Positions 1 to 5,731 of a stretch of DNA of 12,364 nucleotides are shown one piece after another (position 1 is the stretch's first letter; each line of letters starts with the position of its first letter). The notes beneath the pieces were generated by a model. That model ran no database searches. It had not been told where the DNA came from and saw only the letters and a list, made by a program, of their open reading frames with translations. The stretch is taken from assembly GCA_045617225.1 (NCBI GenBank), contig JAZLIC010000042.1:1-12364 (forward strand). Direction: 5' to 3'. The translations under genes were made by a program, and so were the position numbers. This DNA comes from JAZLIC01 sp045617225 (GTDB taxonomy: Bacteria; Bacillota; Clostridia; Monoglobales; Monoglobaceae).

Positions 1-578
1 TGGTAAGGGCGCTTGCCGCAGTTGACCGTGCAGATGTGTGCCTTATTTTGGTGGACGCATCAGAGGGGATTACCGAGCAGGATACCAAAATTGCAGGATA
101 TGTTCACGAGGCAGGCAAGGCAAGTATTATTGTTGTAAACAAGTGGGACTTGGTGGAAAAGGAAACCAATACAATGAAGGCGTTTCGTGACAGGGTTAAG
201 GAACAGTTTAACTTTATGATGTATGCTCCGTCGGAATTTATTTCTGCTACAACAGGGCATAGAGTAAACAAGCTTTTTGAGCAGATACTTACGGTATATA
301 ATGAGAATAATAAGCGAATTTCAACAGGCGTTTTAAACGATGTTATAAACGAAGCTATCGCAATGGTTCAACCGCCCTCGGATAAGGGTAAACGTCTTAA
401 AATATATTATTGCACACAGGTGTCGGCCGCACCGCCGACCTTTGTTCTGTTTGTAAATAATGCACTTCTTGCCCATTATTCATATGTGCGTTACCTTGAA
501 AATCAGCTTCGTGCAAAGTTCGGCTTTGAAGGCTCACCGATACGCTTTTTAATACGTGAGAAAAATAATAAGAATTAA
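1..578 (+). CDS. der: Ribosome biogenesis GTPase Der (EngA), C-terminal part; 5' end outside the window
   Basis: Der is a two-GTPase-domain protein that helps assemble the 50S ribosomal subunit in the cytoplasm. The frame is open to the left edge (first full codon at base 3), so only the second half of GTPase domain 2 and the KH-like RNA-binding domain are present. Visible landmarks are the segment VDASEGITEQD, the G4 motif NKWD followed by LVEKE, the G5-type motif SATTG, and then the C-terminal KH-like domain with VSAAPPTFVLFVNN and a basic tail. A GTG at base 36 could be read as a start, but it lies inside the conserved G domain and is not one. It is the first visible gene of an operon with plsY and gpsA, an order common in Clostridia. 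Identification is by recognition of motifs and context. Confidence 0.95.
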   Translation, partial: VRALAAVDRADVCLILVDASEGITEQDTKIAGYVHEAGKASIIVVNKWDLVEKETNTMKAFRDRVKEQFNFMMYAPSEFISATTGHRVNKLFEQILTVYNENNKRISTGVLNDVINEAIAMVQPPSDKGKRLKIYYCTQVSAAPPTFVLFVNNALLAHYSYVRYLENQLRAKFGFEGSPIRFLIREKNNKN

Positions 579-590
579 GGTGGTGTGAGT

Positions 591-1220
591 ATGAAGTATT
601 TATGGCTCTTAATTATTCTTATAATTTCATATCTTATGGGAAGTATCAGTACATCTATCATTTTCGGAAAGCTCACTTCGGACATAGATATCCGCACACA
701 AGGAAGCGGCAATGCCGGTGCAACAAATACCCTGCGTGTCTTTGGAAAAAAGGCGGCAGTGATTGTGACATTGGGTGACTGCTTAAAGGCGGTCCTGGCT
801 ATACTTATTGCAATGCTGATTTCTGTGGCTATAGGACTTGATGACTTTGGAAAGCTTCCTGTATATATTGCGGGATTTGGTGCTGTTTTGGGACATAATT
901 TTCCGCTATACTTTAAATTTCACGGCGGCAAGGGCGTGATTGTTTCTATGGTGGCGCTTTTGTTTGCGGACCCTGTCCTCGGACTTGTTGCCGCTCTTAG
1001 TGGTATATTGATTATCGCAATCACAAGATATGTTTCGGTTGGGAGTATGTCAGGCGCATGTATAGGTGTTATCCTGGCATTTGTGTTTAGACGTGGCGAC
1101 CTGCCTTATGTAGTGTTTATTTGTGTTTTGGCGGCACTTGCGATTTTTATGCACCGTGCCAATATAGCAAGACTGATAAGCGGAACAGAGAGTAAATTAG
1201 GCGTAAAGAAGGAGGGATAA
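591..1220 (+). CDS. plsY: Glycerol-3-phosphate acyltransferase PlsY
   Basis: PlsY is an integral membrane enzyme that transfers an acyl group from acyl-phosphate to glycerol-3-phosphate, giving lysophosphatidic acid, the first committed step of phospholipid synthesis. The 209-residue product is very hydrophobic and has the family motifs: GSIS near residues 17-20, GSGNAGATNTLR at about 38-49 and GHNFPLYFKFHGGKGV at about 101-116. Length is normal for the family. I place the start at ATG 591, because AAGGTGG (577-583) lies 7 bases before it; the in-frame GTG at 585 is only one base from that ribosome binding site. It begins 12 bases after der and ends 2 bases before gpsA, which makes the substrate it uses, so the two genes act in sequence. 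Confidence 0.95.
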   Translation: MKYLWLLIILIISYLMGSISTSIIFGKLTSDIDIRTQGSGNAGATNTLRVFGKKAAVIVTLGDCLKAVLAILIAMLISVAIGLDDFGKLPVYIAGFGAVLGHNFPLYFKFHGGKGVIVSMVALLFADPVLGLVAALSGILIIAITRYVSVGSMSGACIGVILAFVFRRGDLPYVVFICVLAALAIFMHRANIARLISGTESKLGVKKEG

Positions 1221-1222
1221 GT

Positions 1223-2233
1223 ATGGCAAAGATAAGTATTATAGGCTCGGGAAGTTGGGGTACTGCGGTTGCAATTATGCTTGCGAAAAACGGGCATAAG
1301 GTTACACTTTGGTCGTACTTTAAAGAGGAGAGCGAGGCGCTTAAAACAAACGGCGAGAATATACCGTTTCTTCCCGGTGTAAAAATCCCGGAAAGCGTGG
1401 TATTTACAAGCGAACTGAAAGATTGTGTCGATGCGGATTGTATAATAACCGCCACACCTTCTCACGCAATGCGAAGTACCGCACGCAATCTATCCAGGTA
1501 TGTAAAAGACGGACAACTTATTTTAAATATTTCAAAGGGGTTGGAGGAGGATACTCTCTACACCCTGTCACAGGTATTAAAAGAAGAACTTCCGAATTGT
1601 GAAATCGCGGTTATGTCAGGCCCCAGCCATGCTGAGGAGGTGTCAAGAGGCATACCGACCACCAATGTTGTCGCTACTGAAAAAGATGATGTCGCAAGGT
1701 ATATTCAGGATATAATGATGACGCCTACATTCAGGGTATATACAAATTCCGATATTCTGGGCGTAGAGCTTGGCGGTTCTCTTAAAAATGTTATTGCCCT
1801 TTGCGCAGGTATTTCGGACGGAATGGGACTTGGCGACAATACAAAGGCGGCACTTATGACAAGGGGAATAGTGGAAATATCAAGGCTTGGAGTTAAAATG
1901 GGTGCAAAGGCAGAAACATTTAATGGCCTCTCGGGTGTAGGTGACCTTATAGTAACCTGTACGAGTATGCATTCAAGAAACCGCCGTGCCGGAATTTTAA
2001 TAGGACAAGGAAAGAGCGTAGATGAGGCACAAAAGGAAGTAAATATGGTGGTAGAGGGCGTAAAAACCTGTCACGCCGCTAAAATGCTTGCGGATAAAAT
2101 GGGCGTTGAGATGCCTATTGTAAACGAGGCATATCGTGTCCTTTTTGAAGGTATGTCTGCACCTGATGCAGTAAAGCACTTAATGGGCAGAGATAAAAAG
2201 TATGAAAGTGAGAAAGCGTTTTTAAACTTATGA
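1223..2233 (+). CDS. gpsA: NAD(P)-dependent glycerol-3-phosphate dehydrogenase
   Basis: GpsA reduces dihydroxyacetone phosphate to sn-glycerol-3-phosphate in the cytoplasm and so supplies PlsY. The 336-residue protein has the N-terminal nucleotide-binding motif GSGSWGTA (residues 8-15), the SKG segment at about 104-106, GPSHAEE at about 133-139, the likely catalytic lysine in GGSLKNV (about residue 188), GDNTKAALMTRG at about 204-215 and GLSGVGDLIVTC at about 235-246. Length is typical. The start ATG 1223 has a GGAGGG ribosome binding site at 1211-1216, inside the end of plsY. Its stop overlaps the next start by four bases (ATGA), so the following gene is probably translationally coupled. Confidence 0.97.
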   Translation: MAKISIIGSGSWGTAVAIMLAKNGHKVTLWSYFKEESEALKTNGENIPFLPGVKIPESVVFTSELKDCVDADCIITATPSHAMRSTARNLSRYVKDGQLILNISKGLEEDTLYTLSQVLKEELPNCEIAVMSGPSHAEEVSRGIPTTNVVATEKDDVARYIQDIMMTPTFRVYTNSDILGVELGGSLKNVIALCAGISDGMGLGDNTKAALMTRGIVEISRLGVKMGAKAETFNGLSGVGDLIVTCTSMHSRNRRAGILIGQGKSVDEAQKEVNMVVEGVKTCHAAKMLADKMGVEMPIVNEAYRVLFEGMSAPDAVKHLMGRDKKYESEKAFLNL

Positions 2234-2943
2234 GAAATCAGTATGAAAGAACAAGAAGATTACTTGGCGACGCCCAAATGAAGCGTCTGCAAAATGCAAA
2301 TGTTGCGGTCTTTGGTATCGGCGGCGTCGGCTCTTATACGGTAGAGGCTCTTGCACGCTCGGGTGTCGGCAGTCTTGCACTGTTTGACGGTGACGTCGTT
2401 GACGAAACAAATATAAACCGTCAGCTTATTGCTCTTAAAACAACCGTCGGCTTGCCGAAGGTTGAGGCGGCAAAGGAGCGGATTCATTCTATTGACCCTG
2501 ATATTTCGGTAGAGGCAAATCAAATGTTTTTTGAAGCGGATAATGCGGATATGATTGATTTTTCAAGGTTTTCATATGTAGTTGATGCCATTGATACGGT
2601 CACATCAAAGCTGATATTGATTGAGTCCGCAAAAAAAGCAGGCGTGCCTGTAATAAGTTGTATGGGCGCGGGAAATAAGCTTGACCCAACAAAGTTTGAA
2701 GTTGCGGATATTTATGAAACTTCGGTATGCCCTCTGGCAAGAGTTATGCGCAAAGAACTTAAAGCACGCAATATAAATTCTTTAAAGGTAGTATATTCAA
2801 AAGAAGAACCGATAAAGCCGCTCGGCGATGAGAAAGAGGACGGAAATCGCAAGAAATCCCCCGGAAGTATTGCTTTTGTGCCGTCTATTGCGGGACTTAT
2901 TATTGCCGGCGAAGTAATCAAGGATATTGCATATAAAAGATAA
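2230..2943 (+). CDS. tcdA: tRNA threonylcarbamoyladenosine dehydratase (TcdA/CsdL-like, ThiF/E1 family)
   Basis: This is a ThiF/E1-fold ATP-dependent enzyme. Family members of the TcdA type cyclise t6A37 of ANN-decoding tRNAs to ct6A. The 237-residue product has the nucleotide-binding motif GIGGVGS (29-35), DGDVVDETNINRQ (53-65) with the NxNRQ element of the E1/ThiF superfamily, the LPKVEAAKERI segment and DAID at about 118-121. The later part SCMGAGNKLDPTKFEVADI resembles TcdA more than ThiF or MoeB, and there are no CxxC zinc pairs as in MoeB. It is somewhat shorter than the roughly 270-residue E. coli protein. The start ATG 2230 overlaps the gpsA stop and has no strong ribosome binding site, which fits translational coupling. 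It closes the operon. The superfamily is certain; the exact tRNA substrate rests on similarity alone. Confidence 0.88.
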   Translation: MRNQYERTRRLLGDAQMKRLQNANVAVFGIGGVGSYTVEALARSGVGSLALFDGDVVDETNINRQLIALKTTVGLPKVEAAKERIHSIDPDISVEANQMFFEADNADMIDFSRFSYVVDAIDTVTSKLILIESAKKAGVPVISCMGAGNKLDPTKFEVADIYETSVCPLARVMRKELKARNINSLKVVYSKEEPIKPLGDEKEDGNRKKSPGSIAFVPSIAGLIIAGEVIKDIAYKR

Positions 2944-2981
2944 ATAAAAAAAGGATTGCTTTTGCAATCCTTTTTTATTTA
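2941..2981. terminator. Bidirectional intrinsic terminator between tcdA and rpsR
   Basis: The stem GGATTGC (2953-2959), TTTT loop (2960-2963) and GCAATCC (2964-2970) is flanked by an A run on the left and a T run on the right. With one bulged A at 2946 the symmetry extends to the whole 2941-2981 segment. Both strands therefore show a hairpin followed by a U-rich tail, so it can end the plus-strand der operon and the convergent minus-strand rpsF operon. The tcdA stop codon is part of the structure. Confidence 0.92.
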
Positions 2982-2983
2982 TC

Positions 2984-3232
2984 TTAGTCTGATGTATAAG
3001 GCATCAACGCAATCTGACGTGCACGCTTAATTGCAACAGTCAACTGTCTTTGATGCTTTGCGCAACAACCGCTAAATCTTCTCGGAACGATTTTAGCTCT
3101 CTCTGTTACATATCTTCTGAGTTTAGCAACATCTTTATAATCGATGTGGTCTACCTTATCAACGCAGAAAGCACAAACCTTTCTCTTAGGGCGTCTGTGT
3201 TGCGGTCTGTCATTCTTTTCTCTTTCAGCCAT
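2984..3232 (-). CDS. rpsR: 30S ribosomal protein S18 (zinc-ligand form)
   Basis: S18 is a small-subunit protein that binds 16S rRNA as a heterodimer with S6. The 82-residue product has the typical core HIDYKDVAKLRRYVTERAKI followed by KHQRQLTVAIKRARQIALMP. It keeps the cysteine set CAFC (C20, C23) and CCAKH (C56, C57, H60), meaning the zinc-binding version rather than the cysteine-free version known from several Firmicutes. I choose ATG 3232 because GGAG at 3241-3244 lies 8 bases upstream; the in-frame GTG at 3241 overlaps that ribosome binding site. It is the last gene of the rpsF-ssb-rpsR operon. Confidence 0.96.
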   Translation of the reverse strand: MAEREKNDRPQHRRPKRKVCAFCVDKVDHIDYKDVAKLRRYVTERAKIVPRRFSGCCAKHQRQLTVAIKRARQIALMPYTSD

Positions 3233-3257
3233 TATATTCACTCCTAACTTTTAAATT

Positions 3258-3716
3258 TTAGAACGGAAGGTCGTCATCTGTGTCTAAAAGCGGTGTAAAA
3301 TCATCGCCTTCAATACTTTCGGGCATAGACGGTGTCGGCACGGGTGCAGACATCGGCGCATTGCCTTGCGGAGCATATCCTCCGTTTGAAGAACCGTCTT
3401 GAGACCGTTTGCTCTCGCCGAAGCTAACCTCGCTTGCGATAACCTCTGTCGCATAGTTCTTCTTACCGTCCTGACCTTCCCAAGTCCTGGTCTGTATACG
3501 ACCGATTACGATAATCATTTTGCCTTTTTGGAAGTAATTGCTGACAAATTCAGCAGTCTTATTCCAAGCAACGCAGTTAATGAAGTCGGTTTGCCTGTTC
3601 TCGCCATAACCATTGTCAATGGCAATGGTAAAGCTGCAAACAGGAGTACCTGTACCCGTGTGACGAAGCTCCGGGTCCCTTGTGAGTCTGCCCATTAAGA
3701 TTGCTTTGTTAATCAT
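3258..3716 (-). CDS. ssb: Single-stranded DNA-binding protein
   Basis: SSB coats single-stranded DNA during replication, repair and recombination and recruits partner proteins. The 152-residue product begins with the OB-fold signature MINKAILMGRLTRDPELR, followed by FTIAIDNGYG, DFINCVAWNKTAEFV and KGKMIIVIGRIQTRTW within about the first 105 residues. A Gly/Pro/Ser-rich linker and the acidic partner-binding tip DDDLPF complete it. The ribosome binding site GGAGG (3724-3728) lies 7 bases before ATG 3716, inside the 3' end of rpsF; the gap between the two genes is 2 bases. Placement between rpsF and rpsR is the classic bacterial arrangement. Confidence 0.97.
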   Translation of the reverse strand: MINKAILMGRLTRDPELRHTGTGTPVCSFTIAIDNGYGENRQTDFINCVAWNKTAEFVSNYFQKGKMIIVIGRIQTRTWEGQDGKKNYATEVIASEVSFGESKRSQDGSSNGGYAPQGNAPMSAPVPTPSMPESIEGDDFTPLLDTDDDLPF

Positions 3717-3718
3717 AA

Positions 3719-4018
3719 TTAGTCCTCCTCGCGTCTGATTACTATATCGCGGATAATGCCATCTGTGATACCGTAAACACGCTCAAGCTCGGTCGGAAAA
3801 TCAGGGCTTGATTTAAAGTTAATCAAAACATAATAGCCCTCGCTTAAATCGTTAATCTGGTAAGCAAGTCTGCGTTTTCCCCATTCGTCGACGCTTTCCA
3901 ATTCACCATTCTTTTCGATTAATGACTTAAACTTTTCAATCAAAGCGGAAATTTCTTCCTCAGTTTTTGTCGGATCAATGATGAAAATTGTTTCGTACTG
4001 ATTGATGTGTTCTGCCAT
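3719..4018 (-). CDS. rpsF: 30S ribosomal protein S6
   Basis: S6 is a small-subunit protein that pairs with S18 at the platform of the 30S subunit. The 99-residue product shows the S6 pattern: QYETIFIIDP at the start, then WGKRRLAYQINDLSEGYYVLINF in the middle, and a charged C-terminus ending IVIRREED. Length is normal. A perfect anti-16S match AAGGAGGTGA (4025-4034, minus strand) precedes the ATG at 4018. It is the first gene of its operon, with a strong promoter about 80 bases upstream and a structured leader described separately. Confidence 0.96.
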   Translation of the reverse strand: MAEHINQYETIFIIDPTKTEEEISALIEKFKSLIEKNGELESVDEWGKRRLAYQINDLSEGYYVLINFKSSPDFPTELERVYGITDGIIRDIVIRREED

Positions 4019-4038
4019 TACAAGTCACCTCCTTCTGG

Positions 4039-4067
4039 ACTTTGACCTTGCACTTTCAGTGCAAAGT
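4039..4067 (-). promoter_or_regulatory. Structured 5' leader of rpsF mRNA (possible S6:S18 autoregulatory site)
   Basis: In mRNA sense the leader contains TTGCACT-GAA-AGTGCAA (4064 to 4048), a 7-bp hairpin. An alternative register pairs ACTTTG (4067-4062) with CAAAGT (4044-4039) around an inner CACT/AGTG stem, leaving a 6-base bulge CAAGGT. The same CAAAGTC segment can instead pair imperfectly with GACTTG just before the start codon, which would place the ribosome binding site in a loop. Known S6:S18 leaders use a stem with a bulged CCG; I do not see CCG here, so regulation by S6:S18 is only a guess. Confidence 0.4.
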
Positions 4068-4103
4068 AAGGAAATTTTGTAAATCTTAATTTACAACTAA
4101 AAT

Positions 4104-4132
4104 AGTATAATATAAAATCAACCCTATGTCAA
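4104..4132 (-). promoter_or_regulatory. Sigma-A type promoter of rpsF-ssb-rpsR
   Basis: Read on the minus strand, the -35 is TTGACA (4132-4127), the spacer is exactly 17 bases and the -10 is TATACT (4109-4104). This is one base from full consensus, as expected for a highly expressed ribosomal-protein operon. Transcription should start near 4097, giving a leader of about 80 bases. Confidence 0.85.
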
Positions 4133-4226
4133 GCCTTTTTTGATATTTTGTTCAATATGGTGATTGTATAGAGTAATTTTTTGTATATGCTAAATGGAGG
4201 AATTTTAGAAAAGCTCTTTATATTTT

Positions 4227-4235
4227 TGGTATAAT
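4227..4235 (+). promoter_or_regulatory. Extended -10 promoter of the cytidylate-kinase-like gene
   Basis: TGGTATAAT (4227-4235) is a TGn-extended consensus -10 box. No good -35 is seen 17 bases upstream, which is usual for extended -10 promoters. A second TATAAT at 4245-4250 is also possible. The start codon follows at 4278. The 259-base gap between rpsF and this gene otherwise holds only AT-rich sequence and the rpsF leader and promoter. Confidence 0.55.
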
Positions 4236-4277
4236 ATGATAAAATATAATAGCTAATATTTTAAAGAGGGTGATGTA

Positions 4278-4910
4278 ATGAGTAAGCATACAACAATTAC
4301 AATAGGAAGGCAATTCGGAAGCGGCGGCCATACTATCGGCAGAAAGGTAGCAGAAATGCTGAATATCAGCTACTATGATAAAGATTTACTTTCGGTAGCG
4401 GCACGGGAGAGCGGCCTGTCGGAAAAGATGCTTGAAAGTATGGACGAACAGCCTACCAACAGTTTTCTCTATTCATTGGTGATGGGACTGCAAACGGGAC
4501 ATAATACGTATAATAATTACAATGATATGTTTACTCCGGATAATGTTTTTTTGATACAATCAAAGACTATCAAAAATATAGTTGAGAAGGAATCGTCGGT
4601 TATCGTTGGAAGATGCAGCGACTATGTGCTTCGTGATTACGATAATGTTGTAAATATCTTTGTTCACGCAAATAAAGAGTTCAGAATAAATCGTATTATG
4701 GATTTATATGATAAGGAGCGTCAGGAAGCTATTGATATGATAGCCAAGCGTGACAAGAAACGTAAGAGTTACTATAACTTCTACACAAATAATGTTTGGG
4801 GCGATGCCTCGAATTATCATTTGTCTGTTGACAGTACTGCGGTGGGAATAGAAAACACCGCCAAGCTTATTGTAGATTTTGTCAAGCTCAAATGCGGCGA
4901 GATAGTATAA
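4278..4910 (+). CDS. Cytidylate kinase-like family protein
   Basis: The 210-residue product belongs to the P-loop family annotated as cytidylate kinase-like. The N-terminus has TITIGRQFGSGGHTIGRKVAEML, in which GRQFGSGG is the modified phosphate-binding loop, followed by YYDKDLLSVAARESGLS. The middle has SSVIVGRCSDYVLRDYDNVVNIFVHA, like the nucleotide-kinase core, and the end SNYHLSVDSTAVGIENTAKLIVDFV is typical of the family. True CMP kinase is normally an essential housekeeping enzyme and is usually a different protein in Clostridia, so the substrate of this protein is unknown. AGAGGGTGA (4265-4273) is the ribosome binding site. The gene stands alone, diverges from rpsF and ends at its own terminator. 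Confidence 0.8.
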   Translation: MSKHTTITIGRQFGSGGHTIGRKVAEMLNISYYDKDLLSVAARESGLSEKMLESMDEQPTNSFLYSLVMGLQTGHNTYNNYNDMFTPDNVFLIQSKTIKNIVEKESSVIVGRCSDYVLRDYDNVVNIFVHANKEFRINRIMDLYDKERQEAIDMIAKRDKKRKSYYNFYTNNVWGDASNYHLSVDSTAVGIENTAKLIVDFVKLKCGEIV

Positions 4911-4926
4911 AATCGGTGTTTTGTTT

Positions 4927-4957
4927 TCGGGCGACCGTATAAGGCCGCCCGATTTTT
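4927..4957 (+). terminator. Intrinsic terminator of the cytidylate-kinase-like gene
   Basis: TCGGGCG (4927-4933) pairs with CGCCCGA (4946-4952); after one A/C mismatch the stem continues CC/GG, with a 6-base loop GTATAA. The GC-rich stem is followed by TTTTT (4953-4957). The reverse strand lacks a clean U run, so it works mainly for the plus-strand gene, although it also sits just beyond the stop of the convergent kinase gene. Confidence 0.9.
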
Positions 4958-4968
4958 GTATTTAATGC

Positions 4969-5718
4969 TTATTCGTATTCAACCACATCTACCCAGGATA
5001 ATAAGAATTCACGCTCTTTGGCGTTACCCTTTACGGATTGCGAAGCGGCAACAATGGGCATCCATTTTTGAACATATTGCCTTGCGGTATTGCTTTTTTT
5101 GCAGAATAGGTCAAGGTATTTTTTTGCGCCTGCCTCATCGCCGTTAAGGCAGAAAAGGAGGTATGTTCTTGCCGCATCTGCCGAGGCATTGCCTTGCGTT
5201 GCGTGTGCCCAATCCAAAATGTACGGCGTACCGTTTTCCGTAATAATAATGTTCGATGGGTTAAAATCGCCGTGGCAAACCTTGTTATGTTTCGGCATAC
5301 CTTCAAGGCGTGTGTGGAGCTCATACCGTGTTGTTGCGTCAAGGTCACTTTCGCTGATTTTACGGTTCATTTTGTCTTTTAATTTATTCAAAAGCGGAGC
5401 CTTCCTTGAATGAATATCAAGTTGTATGTCAACAAGAAGTTCAAGGTATTTATCCTTGTTTTGCGGTTCTTCTTCGATAAGCTCCGCCAAAGTCTTGCCT
5501 GCGATGAATTCGGATACAATTGCCCACTTCCCGTCAATCATACTTATTTCAAGAATTTTAGGGATATTGAGCCCTGTTTCCTCAATCCTTGCCTGATTTA
5601 AGGCTTCATTCAAAATATCCGCTTTGGAGTATTCTTCATTGAAAACTTTAATACATCTGTCGCCGTCACGATAGACTGTCTTTTTATTTCTTACTGCAAT
5701 AACATTATCAAAGTTCAT
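4969..5718 (-). CDS. Aminoglycoside phosphotransferase (APH)-fold small-molecule kinase, substrate unknown
   Basis: The 249-residue product has the fold of APH and choline kinases. A likely ATP-binding lysine is in CIKVF (K24) with a helix-C-type glutamate downstream. IVSEFIAGKTLAELIEE (about 67-83) is the hinge region, the catalytic loop is HGDFNPSN (149-156) and the metal-binding aspartate is in ILDWAHA (D169). The start is ATG 5718: AAGGAGG (5727-5733) lies 8 bases before it. An upstream in-frame ATG (5769) lies inside adhE and has no matching ribosome binding site. The ribosome binding site overlaps the adhE stop codon, so the gene is almost certainly co-transcribed with adhE. There is no reason in the sequence to call this antibiotic resistance; related genes may act on sugars, amino alcohols or other hydroxylated metabolites. 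Confidence 0.82.
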   Translation of the reverse strand: MNFDNVIAVRNKKTVYRDGDRCIKVFNEEYSKADILNEALNQARIEETGLNIPKILEISMIDGKWAIVSEFIAGKTLAELIEEEPQNKDKYLELLVDIQLDIHSRKAPLLNKLKDKMNRKISESDLDATTRYELHTRLEGMPKHNKVCHGDFNPSNIIITENGTPYILDWAHATQGNASADAARTYLLFCLNGDEAGAKKYLDLFCKKSNTARQYVQKWMPIVAASQSVKGNAKEREFLLSWVDVVEYE

Positions 5719-5731
5719 AGTTTTATCCTCC

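Noticed and set aside
36..38. GTG at 36 as a start codon for a 180-residue protein
   Set aside because: The frame is open upstream to the window edge and the codon lies inside the conserved Der GTPase domain.
585..590. GTG 585 as the start of plsY
   Set aside because: It is one base from the ribosome binding site; ATG 591 has proper 7-base spacing.
4969..5718. Aminoglycoside resistance gene
   Set aside because: Only the general kinase fold is visible. Its link to adhE points to a metabolic role, and no resistance-specific features are seen.
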